A stretch of DNA of 64,000 nt, taken from assembly GCF_900128955.1 (NCBI RefSeq), contig NZ_FQTY01000007.1, positions 1-64,000 of the forward strand, written 5' to 3'. The notes beneath the pieces were generated by a model. That model saw nothing but the letters and a program-made list of their open reading frames with translations, searched no databases and was not told the origin of the DNA. Both the position numbers and the translations under genes were made by a program. The stretch comes from Tissierella praeacuta DSM 18095. Lineage in GTDB: Bacteria; Bacillota; Clostridia; Tissierellales; Tissierellaceae. Positions 37,568 to 46,704 of this stretch are shown here, one piece after another; positions within the stretch are counted from its first letter, which is position 1; every line of letters starts with the position of its first letter.

Positions 37568-37753
37568 TTGGTATTTTGATATATTAATATCCGAAACTTA
37601 TCAAAATTTAAAAACAAGAGATGTTTTATAAACATAAACACAAAGGGATGCTAGACCGTTACAGAATTAAGAAAATTGAGGGCTTATGTCTAAGGAGAAA
37701 ACAATAATATTGCAGGTTGTAGTAGCAGAGCAACTTCACCCCGCAAAAATGAC

Positions 37754-37779
37754 AAAAATGGTGCTAAACACCATTTTTT
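37754..37779 (-). terminator. Terminator after prfA
   Basis: AAAAATGGTG and CACCATTTTT pair around CTAAA; T-runs on both strands. Located downstream of prfA. Confidence 0.7.
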
Positions 37780-37800
37780 CACTTATTTAAAACTATTTTT

Positions 37801-38865
37801 TTATTCTGATCCTAGCTTCTCTGCTTGGTCAGATGTAATTAATGCATCTATCATTTCGTCTAAATCTCCATCTACAAAGGCATCTAATTTATATAATGTT
37901 AAATTAATTCTATGGTCTGTAACTCTGCCTTGTGGGAAGTTATAAGTTCTAATTCTTTCTGATCTATCTCCTGTACCTACCTGACCTTTTCTTTCTTCAG
38001 CTATTTCTGCTGCCTGATCCGTTAGCATTTTATCATATATTCTAGTTTTTAATATTCTCATTGCCTTTTCTCTATTTTTGATTTGACTTCTTTCATCTTG
38101 GCAAGCAACTACTACCCCCGTTGGTATATGAGTAATTCTAACAGCAGAGTCAGTAGTGTTTACGTGCTGTCCACCTGCTCCAGAAGATCTATAGATATCT
38201 ATTTTTAAATCCTTTTCTTGAATATCTATATCTACATCTTCTGCTTCTGGTAATACGGCAACTGTAGAAGTAGATGTATGAATTCTACCACTTGCTTCAG
38301 TTTCAGGTACTCTTTGAACCCTATGTACACCAGATTCATATTTTAGTCTACTATAAGCACCTTTACCCTTTATCATAAATATGACTTCTTTAAATCCACC
38401 GATACCTATTTCATTGGTACTCATTACTTCTACTTTCCATCTATTTCTCTCTGCATATCTTGAGTACATTCTAAATAATACTCCTGAGAATAAAGCAGCT
38501 TCATCTCCTCCAGCTCCACCTCTTATTTCTACAATAACATTTTTATGATCATTAGGGTCTTTAGGTATAAGTAATAATCTAAGCTCTTCTTCTATAGCTT
38601 CTAACGAAGTCTCCAAATCTTTTATTTCTTCTTTAACAAGTTCTTTCATTTCATCATCTAATTTATCCCTAAGCATCTCTTTGGCTTCTTCAAGACCATC
38701 CCTAGTTTTTACAAATTCCCTATATTTAAATACAATAGGCTCTATATCGGAATGTTCTTTCATTAGTTTTTGGAATAGTTCTCTATCATTTATCACTTCC
38801 ATGTCCATTACTTTTTGCCCTAATTCCTCATATCTTTCTTCAATACTAGCTAATTTATCTAACAT
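37801..38865 (-). CDS. prfA: Peptide chain release factor 1
   Basis: 354 residues. The GGQ loop is [20 protein letters not shown]; the RF1 stop-codon reading motif region is [17 protein letters not shown]. Recognises UAA/UAG in translation termination, target of PrmC methylation; prmC lies about 1.2 kb upstream in the same direction, as in B. subtilis, with two chrA genes in between. Confidence 0.97.
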   Translation of the reverse strand: MLDKLASIEERYEELGQKVMDMEVINDRELFQKLMKEHSDIEPIVFKYREFVKTRDGLEEAKEMLRDKLDDEMKELVKEEIKDLETSLEAIEEELRLLLIPKDPNDHKNVIVEIRGGAGGDEAALFSGVLFRMYSRYAERNRWKVEVMSTNEIGIGGFKEVIFMIKGKGAYSRLKYESGVHRVQRVPETEASGRIHTSTSTVAVLPEAEDVDIDIQEKDLKIDIYRSSGAGGQHVNTTDSAVRITHIPTGVVVACQDERSQIKNREKAMRILKTRIYDKMLTDQAAEIAEERKGQVGTGDRSERIRTYNFPQGRVTDHRINLTLYKLDAFVDGDLDEMIDALITSDQAEKLGSE

Positions 38866-38994
38866 ATTCTATCACTCCCTTAAATTCAATTGACAATTAA
38901 CAATTATTTAAATCTAGCTATTGAGTCTTTTCTGATGACCACAGGTCGTCCCTAAAATTATCCATTGATAAAATCTTATTTGATTAATTTTAAT

Positions 38995-39513
38995 TTAATA
39001 AATAATCGCCCCTACAATTCCAGCTATTATAATAGTAAGTATAGGGTGCATTTTTTTAAATGAAGTTAAATAAAAAAGTACTGCACCTAATAGAAAAGTT
39101 TTTATGTCTACAATGGCATTCTTGGATACTGTTAAACTAGCAGAGATAATAAGCCCAAGAACCACTGGTCTTATACCTTTAAATGCCCACTCTACATAGG
39201 GGGAATTTTTAAATTTTGATAAGAAATGAGCTATAATAAGTATTACGACAATAGATGGTAAGACTACTCCAATTGTTGCTACAATAGAACCTAATATCCC
39301 CCCAACCTTATAACCTAAAAAGGTTGCCGAATTTATGGCAACTGGTCCTGGTGTCATTTCTACTACTGCTAATATATCTATAAATTCATTTAATGTAAGC
39401 CAGTTATGAACTTCTATTATCTCTTTTTGTATTAATGGCAGCATAGCATATCCACCACCAAAACTAAAAGCACCAATTTTAAGAAATGATATGAAAAGTT
39501 TTAATATAGTCAT
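38995..39513 (-). CDS. chrA: Chromate transporter ChrA-type subunit (short chain)
   Basis: 172 residues with the ChrA half pattern: FLKIGAFSFGGGYAMLPLIQ KEIIEVH, EMTPGPVAINSATFLGYKVG and GIRPVVLGLIISASLTVSKN. Short-chain ChrA proteins work as pairs of half-transporters; natural substrate in anaerobes is unclear. Overlaps the paralogous upstream gene by four bases. Confidence 0.85.
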   Translation of the reverse strand: MTILKLFISFLKIGAFSFGGGYAMLPLIQKEIIEVHNWLTLNEFIDILAVVEMTPGPVAINSATFLGYKVGGILGSIVATIGVVLPSIVVILIIAHFLSKFKNSPYVEWAFKGIRPVVLGLIISASLTVSKNAIVDIKTFLLGAVLFYLTSFKKMHPILTIIIAGIVGAIIY

Positions 39514-40052
39514 ATTTTTTTCTCCTTATATTTAAAATATATGATTGAGCCAATAGCAGCAATAAGGATTATAATTATTGGACTTATACTAAATAGCATT
39601 ATTGCTAAGACAGTGAGAAAAGCTCCTGCTATTATGAAAATATTAAATTTCATATTTTTTCCTAATTTATATACTGCAGAAAATATTAAAGCAGCCACTG
39701 CTGGTCTTATGCCTAAAAATACTTTTTCGATTATAGGATTTTGCCTAAAACCCCAAAAAAACTTTACAATCAAAAGTATAATTGTAAATGAAGGAAGAAT
39801 AGTGCCTAATGTACAAAACATTGCCCCTTTAATACCTGCCACCTTATATCCAACATAGGTACTTGTATTAACAGCTACAGGTCCTGGTGTTACTTCAGCT
39901 ATAGCCAATATATCTATAAATTCTTCCGTTGTCAGCCAATTATTTTCATCTACTACTTCTCTTTGAATTAAAGGAAGCATAGCATACCCTCCACCAATGG
40001 TAAATGCTCCTATTTTAAAAAATGCCCAAAATAACTTCAATAGTTTTCTCAT
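39510..40052 (-). CDS. chrA: Chromate transporter ChrA-type subunit (short chain)
   Basis: 180 residues: FFKIGAFTIGGGYAMLPLIQ, EVTPGPVAVNTSTYVGYKVA and GIRPAVAALIFSAVYKLGKN. Paralog of the next gene (four-base overlap), together forming a heterodimer in antiparallel topology in the family. Inserted between prmC and prfA, which are neighbours in B. subtilis; so a lineage-specific insertion. Confidence 0.85.
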   Translation of the reverse strand: MRKLLKLFWAFFKIGAFTIGGGYAMLPLIQREVVDENNWLTTEEFIDILAIAEVTPGPVAVNTSTYVGYKVAGIKGAMFCTLGTILPSFTIILLIVKFFWGFRQNPIIEKVFLGIRPAVAALIFSAVYKLGKNMKFNIFIIAGAFLTVLAIMLFSISPIIIILIAAIGSIIYFKYKEKKI

Positions 40053-40069
40053 TAAATCATACTCCTTTA

Positions 40070-40906
40070 TTATTTAATGCCTAAAACTACCCTAGTATGC
40101 CCTTGTAAGTCCTTTAGAATAGATACCTCTCTAAAGCCTTCATCAATTAAAATATTTCGAACTTCCTCTCCTTGATTATACCCAATCTCATATATTAGGA
40201 GTCCATTATCTTTTAAATACTTTCTGCTTTCAGGTGTGATTTTTCTATAAAAGTCTAAACCATCCACACCTCCATCTAAAGCACTCCTTGGCTCAAAATC
40301 CTTTACAGTAATGTCAAGGGTTTCGATTTCTTCAGAAGCAATATAAGGGGGATTAGATACTATAATTTGAAATTCCTTTTCTAAGTCAAGTGATTCTATT
40401 GCTTCAAATAAATCTCCCTTATAAAAATTAACATTGGATAGTCCAAATTTGCTTTTATTAATATTGGCTATTTTAATAGCAGTATCTGAAATATCTACTC
40501 CATATACAAAGACATCTTTACAGTAATTAGCAATACTTAAAGAAATAGATCCACTTCCAATTCCTAAATCTAGAACCTTAATTCTTTTATTCTTATATCT
40601 TTTATTTATATAATCTATAATATACTCTACTAAAACTTCAGTATCAGGTCTAGGGATTAAAACTCCTTCTTCTAAATAAAAGTCTAATCCCATAAACTCT
40701 CTTTCACCTAGTATATATTGTATAGGATATCCTTCAGTCCTTCTTTCTACTAATTGCAAAAACTTAGATTCTATTTCTTCTGAAACTTCTCGCTCACCGT
40801 AGGTGTATATATATGATTTATCTACATCTAATAGTTTACACATTATTAAAATAGAATCCAAAATAGGGGCTTTAGATTTCCTCAGTAAATCATTTATCCC
40901 TACCAT
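40070..40906 (-). CDS. prmC: Release factor glutamine methyltransferase PrmC
   Basis: 278 residues. SAM motif VLDLGIGSGSISLSIANYCK, catalytic IVSNPPYIASEEIETLD (NPPY), and the N-terminal HemK helix bundle with YILGEREFMGLDFYLEEGVL. Methylates the GGQ glutamine of RF1. Overlaps the DUF1385 gene by seven bases. Confidence 0.95.
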   Translation of the reverse strand: MVGINDLLRKSKAPILDSILIMCKLLDVDKSYIYTYGEREVSEEIESKFLQLVERRTEGYPIQYILGEREFMGLDFYLEEGVLIPRPDTEVLVEYIIDYINKRYKNKRIKVLDLGIGSGSISLSIANYCKDVFVYGVDISDTAIKIANINKSKFGLSNVNFYKGDLFEAIESLDLEKEFQIIVSNPPYIASEEIETLDITVKDFEPRSALDGGVDGLDFYRKITPESRKYLKDNGLLIYEIGYNQGEEVRNILIDEGFREVSILKDLQGHTRVVLGIK

Positions 40907-41847
40907 TTATCCTCATCCTTATTATCTGTTAAAACTGCCTTTAAGGATTCTATAGCCACTTGAATTTGCTCACCATCAGGCTCTTTTACTGTGGCTAACT
41001 TTTGAATCATCAATCCTGGATAAGATAAGAAATAAGCTAATCTAGAATTGCTCTTTCCAATAAGTTTATTGATTTCATAAGAAATACCTGCAATTACAGG
41101 AAACATTAATATTCTTATAATAAATCTTTGTAATGGATTTGGCCAGCCAAAGAATGATAAAACTAATATACTAATAATCATTACCATAAATAAAAAACTT
41201 GTTCCGCATCTTGGATGAAGAATAGGATATTTTTTTACGTTTTCAACTGTAAGTTCTTCTTCATTTTCATAACAATGTATAGTTTTATGCTCTGCTCCAT
41301 GATATTCAAATACCCTTTTTATATCTTCAAATTTCGATACCCCTATTATATATATTAAAAATATTATTATTCTAACTAAGCCCTCCACAAGATTTAAACC
41401 TATAGGACTACTAATTTTGTCTTTGAAAAAATTAGTTAAAATAGTTGGCAATATCATAAACATTCCTATAGCAAGTACAACAGAACTAATAACAGCAAAT
41501 GCCATTTCTGCTTCCTCTGCCTTATCCTTAAATAGTTTTTCCGTAAGACTTTCTTTTCCCGAGTCCTCTTCATCCTCAAAAAATTCTGCTGAATACATAA
41601 GAGCCCTAGTTCCAAACATTAAAGCTTCTATAAGTCCTACTACTCCCCTAAGAAATGGCAACTGAAATATTTTATACTTCATTCCTAAAGTATTCAATCT
41701 TTCTTTTTTTATTTCAATTTCTTTATTAGGCTTTCTAACAGCAATAGCTATATCCTTTGGTCCACGCATCATAACTCCTTCAATTAATGCCTGCCCCCCA
41801 ATACTTGTAATATGCTTTGGTGTTCTATCTAGATTTTTTATTTTCAT
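40900..41847 (-). CDS. DUF1385 integral membrane protein
   Basis: 315 residues: ITSIGGQALIEGVMMRGPKD is the family opening, HGAEHKTIHCYENEEELTVE and HPRCGTSFLFMVMIISILVL are its conserved centre, with four to five membrane spans. Homologue of B. subtilis YqhQ type; function unclear. Its neighbourhood with prmC and rpmE is conserved in clostridia. Confidence 0.88.
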   Translation of the reverse strand: MKIKNLDRTPKHITSIGGQALIEGVMMRGPKDIAIAVRKPNKEIEIKKERLNTLGMKYKIFQLPFLRGVVGLIEALMFGTRALMYSAEFFEDEEDSGKESLTEKLFKDKAEEAEMAFAVISSVVLAIGMFMILPTILTNFFKDKISSPIGLNLVEGLVRIIIFLIYIIGVSKFEDIKRVFEYHGAEHKTIHCYENEEELTVENVKKYPILHPRCGTSFLFMVMIISILVLSFFGWPNPLQRFIIRILMFPVIAGISYEINKLIGKSNSRLAYFLSYPGLMIQKLATVKEPDGEQIQVAIESLKAVLTDNKDEDKW

Positions 41848-41913
41848 ATCATTTCACCCCCATTTATTAGTCACTTTGACTATTAAAATTCACCTCTACT
41901 CCTATTTGTTGCC

Positions 41914-42065
41914 TTTGACCTACTAAAGCTCACTATCGTTCGCTAAGTTAGGTCATTTCCCGCAGTCTCGAAACTCAAATCTATTTGCTCGCTACGCTCA
42001 CATAGATTTGGTTCTCGTTGCGTTTGACCTACTAAAGCTCACTATCGTTCGCTAAGTTAGGTCAT
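41914..42065. repeat. Direct repeat pair with inner hairpin (41.9 kb repeat family)
   Basis: A 43-bp unit from TTTGACCTACTAAAGC to GTTAGGTCAT occurs at 41914-41956 and 42023-42065, essentially identical. Each has terminal TGACCTA/TAGGTCA inverted ends. Between them CAAATCTAT (41976-41984) pairs with ATAGATTTG (42002-42010). A decayed copy lies at 49918-49966. This looks like a REP-like or mobile palindromic element, not a gene. Confidence 0.7.
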
Positions 42066-42100
42066 AAAAAATAAAGGTTAGTTGCCCAAGCATCTAACCT
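42066..42100 (-). terminator. Terminator after rpmE
   Basis: AGGTTAG (42075-42081) pairs with CTAACCT (42094-42100); minus strand continues TTTATTTTTT. Confidence 0.75.
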
Positions 42101-42115
42101 AGTTTTCTGAAGAAA

Positions 42116-42316
42116 TTAGTCCATATTGTATTTCTTCTTGAATTTTTCAACACGTCCACCACGTTCAACAAATTTTTGACGACCTGTAAAGAATGGATGA
42201 CATTCTGAACAAATTTCAACTCTTAATTCATCTTTAACGGAACCTGTTGTAAAAGTATTTCCACAGGCACAAGTTACGGTAACTTCTTTATAATTTGGAT
42301 GAATATCCGCCTTCAT
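42116..42316 (-). CDS. rpmE: Ribosomal protein L31
   Basis: ATG at 42316 with GAGAGGTGAAAGG upstream. 66 residues: [20 protein letters not shown] and [20 protein letters not shown] show the zinc-type L31 with CxC...CxxC. Directly downstream of rho as in Bacillus. Confidence 0.97.
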   Translation of the reverse strand: MKADIHPNYKEVTVTCACGNTFTTGSVKDELRVEICSECHPFFTGRQKFVERGGRVEKFKKKYNMD

Positions 42317-42411
42317 TCCTTTCACCTCTCTTCAACTGCTAGTATATAGCAAAAAAACATTTTTTCATAATTCAACCATTAAATTATAGCATATAAAATT
42401 TTTCTTTTCAA

Positions 42412-43770
42412 CTAAAACCAAATTTTATTTCTCATCTCATCTATAAATTTATCATTATTTTTAGTTCTTACTAGGTTTTCTATTAAATTTTCAGTTACAT
42501 CCTGTGTAGGTGCATTTCCCATTGCCTTTCTTATGGCCCAAATAGTTTCAAGTTCTTTTTGAGATAAAATCAATTCCTCTCTTCTAGTTCCTGATTTATT
42601 TATATCAATTGCTGGGAAAATTCTCTTTTCAGATAATTTTCTATCCAAATGGATTTCCATATTTCCTGTACCTTTAAATTCCTCAAATATAACATCATCC
42701 ATACGGCTACCAGTTTCAACTAAAGCTGTAGCAAGTATGGTTAATGAACCACCTTCTTCCAAATTTCTTGCAGCTCCAAAAAATCTTTTAGGTTTATGTA
42801 AAGCCCCAGGATCTAATCCTCCAGAAAGAGTTCTTCCAGTGGCTGGTATAGTCAGATTATATGCTCTCGCAAGTCTTGTAATACTATCCAATAGAATTAC
42901 TACATCTTTTCCATGTTCTACCAACCTCTTTGCCCTTTCTAATACAATTTCTGCAACCTTTGTATGATGCTGAGGAAGCTCATCAAAAGTTGAGTAAACC
43001 ACATCTCCCTTTACAGACCTTTTCATATCTGTTACTTCTTCAGGTCTTTCGTCTATTAATAATACAATAACTTCTACTTCTGGATGATTTTTTTCTATTG
43101 CATTGGCTACCATTTTGAGAAGAGATGTCTTTCCAGCCTTTGGTGGAGAAACTATCATACCCCTTTGTCCTTTACCTATAGGTGCAATTAAATCTATCAT
43201 CCTAGTAGCTAATTCAGAGGCATTAGTTTCAAGTTCTAATCTTTTAGTTGGATATATAGGGGTTAAACTATCGAAATTAGGTCTTTTTGTGCAGGTTTCT
43301 GGATGCATTCCATTAACTGATTTGATATAAAGAAGAGCTTTGTATCTTTCTCCAGGATTTGGATCACGAGTCACACCAAAGATTTTATCTCCAGTTCTCA
43401 ACCTAAACCGTCTAATTTGAGATGGAGAAATATATATATCCTCATCACCAGATAAATAATTATCAGATCTTAAAAAGCCATAACCATCTGTGTGTAGTTC
43501 GAGGATCCCTTCGGCACCATTTATTATATCCATATTTTCTAGTTCCTCAGTAACCTTCTCAGGTAAATCCTCTGTTTCAATATCTTTAATATCTATTTTT
43601 ATTTCATTTTCATCAGATAATCCCTTTTCCTTCTCTTCAGAAGCATAACTTTGAAGTATTATGTCTATTAACTCATCCTTTTTATATTTATAGGGACTAG
43701 CTATGCCTTGAGATTTTGCTATTTCCCTTAAATCACCTATCTTTTTATCCGACAGATCATGTTCCGTCAA
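42412..43770 (-). CDS. rho: Transcription termination factor Rho
   Basis: 452 residues. N-terminal Rho domain ([20 protein letters not shown]), RNA-binding cold-shock-like part ([20 protein letters not shown]), and the ATPase core [20 protein letters not shown] (Walker A), [16 protein letters not shown] and [20 protein letters not shown]. Complete. Sits upstream of rpmE in the conserved order. Confidence 0.97.
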   Translation of the reverse strand: MTEHDLSDKKIGDLREIAKSQGIASPYKYKKDELIDIILQSYASEEKEKGLSDENEIKIDIKDIETEDLPEKVTEELENMDIINGAEGILELHTDGYGFLRSDNYLSGDEDIYISPSQIRRFRLRTGDKIFGVTRDPNPGERYKALLYIKSVNGMHPETCTKRPNFDSLTPIYPTKRLELETNASELATRMIDLIAPIGKGQRGMIVSPPKAGKTSLLKMVANAIEKNHPEVEVIVLLIDERPEEVTDMKRSVKGDVVYSTFDELPQHHTKVAEIVLERAKRLVEHGKDVVILLDSITRLARAYNLTIPATGRTLSGGLDPGALHKPKRFFGAARNLEEGGSLTILATALVETGSRMDDVIFEEFKGTGNMEIHLDRKLSEKRIFPAIDINKSGTRREELILSQKELETIWAIRKAMGNAPTQDVTENLIENLVRTKNNDKFIDEMRNKIWF

Positions 43771-43789
43771 ATATAAACACTCCTTTCAT

Positions 43790-43890
43790 CAATTAACAAT
43801 TAACGGCTAACAATTAACAATTACAAAGCATTAAATATAATAAGTCTTCCTATCTTAATTGTTAATTGTTCTTAGTTAATTGCTCTTTGT
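43790..43890. repeat. A+T-rich inverted repeat element (copy F)
   Basis: CAATTAACAATTAACGGC and AACAATTAACAATTAC at the left, CATTAAATATAA inside, TTAATTGTTAATTGTTC and TTAGTTAATTGCTCTTTG at the right. It fills the whole gap between rho and glpX. Confidence 0.6.
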
Positions 43891-43892
43891 TT

Positions 43893-44861
43893 CTATTTTG
43901 CGTATTCTGGTTTTTTATCTAGTTTGTGAGTGGCTTCTATAAATCTAATAGTTCCTGTTTCTGCCCTTAAAACTAATGTATGAGTTGAAGCAACATTATT
44001 TTCTAAATATTTAACCCCTTGAAGCAATTCCCCATGGGATACACCTGTTGCTGCAAAAACAACTTCATCTCCCTTTACAAGATCATCTGTTTTATAGACC
44101 TTATTTAAGTCAACTCCCATTTCTATACATCTTCTTTTTTGTTCTTCTGTTACAGGATGTAAAACACCTTGGAATTCACCGCCCATACATTTTAAAGCAG
44201 CTGCAGTAAGAACTCCTTCTGGAGCTCCTCCTATACCTACCATCATATCTACTCCCGTATTTTCAAAACAAGTATTTATTGCTGCAATAACATCTCCATC
44301 TGTAATCATTCTAATCCTTGCACCGGCTTTTCTTATACTTGCTACCAAATCACTATGTCTTGGTCTATCAAGCATAGTTATTGTAACCTCAGACACATCT
44401 TTATCTAAAGCTTTAGCAACTCTAGCTATATTATCTTCTATTGGAGCATTAATGTCTATAACTCCTGCTGCCTTTGGCCCTACAGCTATTTTATTCATAT
44501 AGGTATCTGGAGCATGGAGCATACAACCCCTAGGAGCTATAGCAACTACAGAAACTGCATCTGGACGCCCATATGCTATAGAGCTTGTTCCATCAAGAGG
44601 GTCTACTGCTATATCAACCTTTAAGCTATCCTCGCCTGCAATGCCTATTTGCTCTCCAATATATAGCATAGGAGCTTCATCTATTTCTCCCTCACCAATA
44701 ACCACAACTCCATCTATATTTACAGTATCAAACATACGTCTCATAGCATCAACAGCAGCTTGATCTGCCGCATTTTTATCTCCTCTGCCTAATAACTTTG
44801 CACTAGCTAATGCAGCAGCTTCTGTTACTCTTGCTAAATTTAAAGCCAAATTTCTATCCAT
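43893..44861 (-). CDS. glpX: Class II fructose-1,6-bisphosphatase GlpX
   Basis: 322 residues: VVVIGEGEIDEAPMLYIGEQ, VDIAVDPLDGTSSIAYGRPD (metal site) and MVGIGGAPEGVLTAAALKCM are the GlpX motifs. Gluconeogenic phosphatase, important when cells grow on amino acids. It lies 12 bases after the transaldolase gene, with rho downstream. Confidence 0.96.
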   Translation of the reverse strand: MDRNLALNLARVTEAAALASAKLLGRGDKNAADQAAVDAMRRMFDTVNIDGVVVIGEGEIDEAPMLYIGEQIGIAGEDSLKVDIAVDPLDGTSSIAYGRPDAVSVVAIAPRGCMLHAPDTYMNKIAVGPKAAGVIDINAPIEDNIARVAKALDKDVSEVTITMLDRPRHSDLVASIRKAGARIRMITDGDVIAAINTCFENTGVDMMVGIGGAPEGVLTAAALKCMGGEFQGVLHPVTEEQKRRCIEMGVDLNKVYKTDDLVKGDEVVFAATGVSHGELLQGVKYLENNVASTHTLVLRAETGTIRFIEATHKLDKKPEYAK

Positions 44862-44872
44862 TCTAACACTCC

Positions 44873-45520
44873 CTATTTATTTTGTAAACTATCCCAATCC
44901 TTTAAAAATTTATCTATCCCACTATCCGTTAAAGGATGGGTTAACATTTGCACAAAAACCTTATAAGGTATAGTTGAAATATGAGCTCCAGCCTTTGCAG
45001 CATCTAATACATGAATAGGATGTCTAATGCTTGCTGCAATTATTTCAGTATTTATATTGTGCATATTAAATACTTCAACTATATCTTCAATAATATAAAT
45101 TCCTTCGTTTCCAATATCATCAAGTCTCCCAACAAAAGGACTAACATAAGTAGCTCCTGCACGAGCAGCAAGCAAAGCTTGATTAGCTGAGAAAATCAGA
45201 GTTACATTGGTCTTTATTCCTTCATTGTATAAAACCTTTACAGCCTTTAATCCTTCCTTAGTCATAGGAATCTTAATAATAATATTGGGATGAATTTTTG
45301 CTAATTCTCTAGCTTCTTTTAACATTCCTTCCTTATCTAAAGAAATAACCTCTGCACTAATAGGTCCATCTACAATACCAGCAATCTCCTTGACAACTTC
45401 CTTAAACTCCCTACCTTCCTTAGCTATTAAGCTAGGATTAGTAGTGACTCCGCATATAACTCCCCATTCATTAATTTCTTTTATTTCATCTATATTTGCA
45501 GTATCTATAAAAAGCTTCAT
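44873..45520 (-). CDS. tal: Transaldolase-family protein (fructose-6-P aldolase type)
   Basis: 215 residues: [35 protein letters not shown]-like [37 protein letters not shown] with the Schiff-base lysine, and [20 protein letters not shown]. Short TalC/Fsa subfamily. B. subtilis carries its counterpart at the same place. AGGGGGAAT before the ATG. Confidence 0.94.
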   Translation of the reverse strand: MKLFIDTANIDEIKEINEWGVICGVTTNPSLIAKEGREFKEVVKEIAGIVDGPISAEVISLDKEGMLKEARELAKIHPNIIIKIPMTKEGLKAVKVLYNEGIKTNVTLIFSANQALLAARAGATYVSPFVGRLDDIGNEGIYIIEDIVEVFNMHNINTEIIAASIRHPIHVLDAAKAGAHISTIPYKVFVQMLTHPLTDSGIDKFLKDWDSLQNK

Positions 45521-45537
45521 AATATTCCCCCTCTATT

Positions 45538-45683
45538 CAATTGACAATTGAGAATTGACAATGAAAACCTAAAAAATAAATTCTAAAAATAATCAAATAC
45601 ATTAAAATCATAACTTTTTATATTATATTTCACAATCTTTCAATCCTTTAATCATCAATTGTACATTGCCAATTATCAGTTAA
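45538..45683. repeat. A+T-rich repeat element (copy G)
   Basis: CAATTGACAATTGAGAATTG at the left, ACATTAAAATCATAAC in the middle, TCAATTGTACATTGCC and AATTATCAGTTAATAG at the right, between transaldolase and aldolase genes. Confidence 0.5.
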
Positions 45684-45689
45684 TAGAGC

Positions 45690-46541
45690 CTAAGCTCTAT
45701 TAACTGAACCAAATATATGCATTTTTTCTTTGATTTTTTCCTTCATTTGATTTTTTGCAGGAGTTAATATCTTTCTTGGATCAATATTATCTGGATTAGA
45801 TTTAAGGAAATCTTTTACGCCGTTAGCAAAGGCTATTCTAAGATCTGTGTCTATATTTATTTTACAAATTCCTAGTGGAATTGCTTTCTTTAAAGCCTCT
45901 TCAGGAACTCCTGAAGAACCATGTAATACTAAAGGAATACCAACTTTATCCCTAATCACTTCTATCCTATGAAAATCAAGCTTTGGCTCTCCTTTATATA
46001 CTCCGTGAGCAGTACCAACAGCTATTGCTAAAAAATCAACATCCGTTTCATTTACAAATCTTAAAGCTTCATCTGGATCAGTGAAAGTAGCATCTTTCTC
46101 ATCTACAGTTATATGATCTTCCGTACCACCAATTTTCCCTAACTCAGCTTCAACAGAAACACCTACAGCTTTAGCCACTTCTATTACCTTCTTAGTATAT
46201 GCAATATTTTCCTCTAATGGGAACCTAGACCCATCAATCATAACAGAAGTAAATCCATGTCTAATACATAACATCACTTGATCAAAATCAGTACCATGGT
46301 CTAAATGTAATGCTACTGGCACCTTAGCATTTCTAGCCGCTATTTTTCCTAAACCTGCAATATATTCTATTCCGGCATATTTAATTCCACCTTGACTAGC
46401 TTGAAGAATAACAGGAGAATTAGTTTCCTCTGCAGCTTCAATAATTGCCTGTACTATCTCCATATTATTCACATTAAAAGCACCAACAGCATATCCATTT
46501 TTTTGAGCATCTAATAATAATTCCCTTCCTGTTACTAGCAT
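45690..46541 (-). CDS. fba: Class II fructose-bisphosphate aldolase
   Basis: 283 residues: VGAFNVNNMEIVQAIIEAAE, VALHLDHGTDFDQVMLCIRH (zinc histidine), DFLAIAVGTAHGVYKGEPKL and LVLHGSSGVPEEALKKAIPL. Zinc-dependent aldolase of glycolysis/gluconeogenesis; the family also contains tagatose-bisphosphate aldolases, but position beside tal, glpX and pyrG argues for fba. GGAGGGAATT before the ATG. Confidence 0.94.
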   Translation of the reverse strand: MLVTGRELLLDAQKNGYAVGAFNVNNMEIVQAIIEAAEETNSPVILQASQGGIKYAGIEYIAGLGKIAARNAKVPVALHLDHGTDFDQVMLCIRHGFTSVMIDGSRFPLEENIAYTKKVIEVAKAVGVSVEAELGKIGGTEDHITVDEKDATFTDPDEALRFVNETDVDFLAIAVGTAHGVYKGEPKLDFHRIEVIRDKVGIPLVLHGSSGVPEEALKKAIPLGICKINIDTDLRIAFANGVKDFLKSNPDNIDPRKILTPAKNQMKEKIKEKMHIFGSVNRA

Positions 46542-46625
46542 TTAATTCCCTCCATTTTTCTTATTATATACTATTATATCAGATTTCAAAACTATTACAG
46601 TAATAAATTTAGATAAAAACATTAT

Positions 46626-46670
46626 AATAAGTATCATTTTTGATGTATAATGTCAAATATGATACTTATT
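46626..46670. repeat. 12-bp inverted repeat between ABC permease and fba
   Basis: AATAAGTATCAT (46626-46637) and ATGATACTTATT (46659-46670) flank a 21-base loop. No T-run follows, so an operator for fba (TATAAT at about 46579 on the minus strand) is as likely as a terminator. Confidence 0.45.
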
Positions 46671-46704
46671 TAGGCTTATATATTATATTTATTTTTTAAC
46701 TGAA

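Larger units (their letters stand above)
37348..37800. other. 453-base gap without a recognised gene
   Basis: Contains the promoter at 37502-37530 and direct repeats (37532-37567) for the orphan secreted gene, an A+T-rich middle part without coding signal, and the prfA terminator at 37754-37779. A 34-codon ATG frame at about 37687-37791 has no ribosome binding site. Confidence 0.7.

Noticed and set aside
37687-37791. 34-codon ATG frame (MSKEKTIILQ...) in the gap before prfA
   Set aside because: No ribosome binding site, runs through the prfA terminator, no neighbour context.
38995-40052. Two adjacent chrA frames as a frameshifted single gene
   Set aside because: Short-chain ChrA proteins are normally encoded as overlapping pairs; each has a complete N-terminal motif and ribosome binding site.
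42023-42115. Leader riboswitch for rpmE in the repeat-rich gap
   Set aside because: The gap lies downstream of rpmE on the coding strand; the structures are a terminator and repeats.
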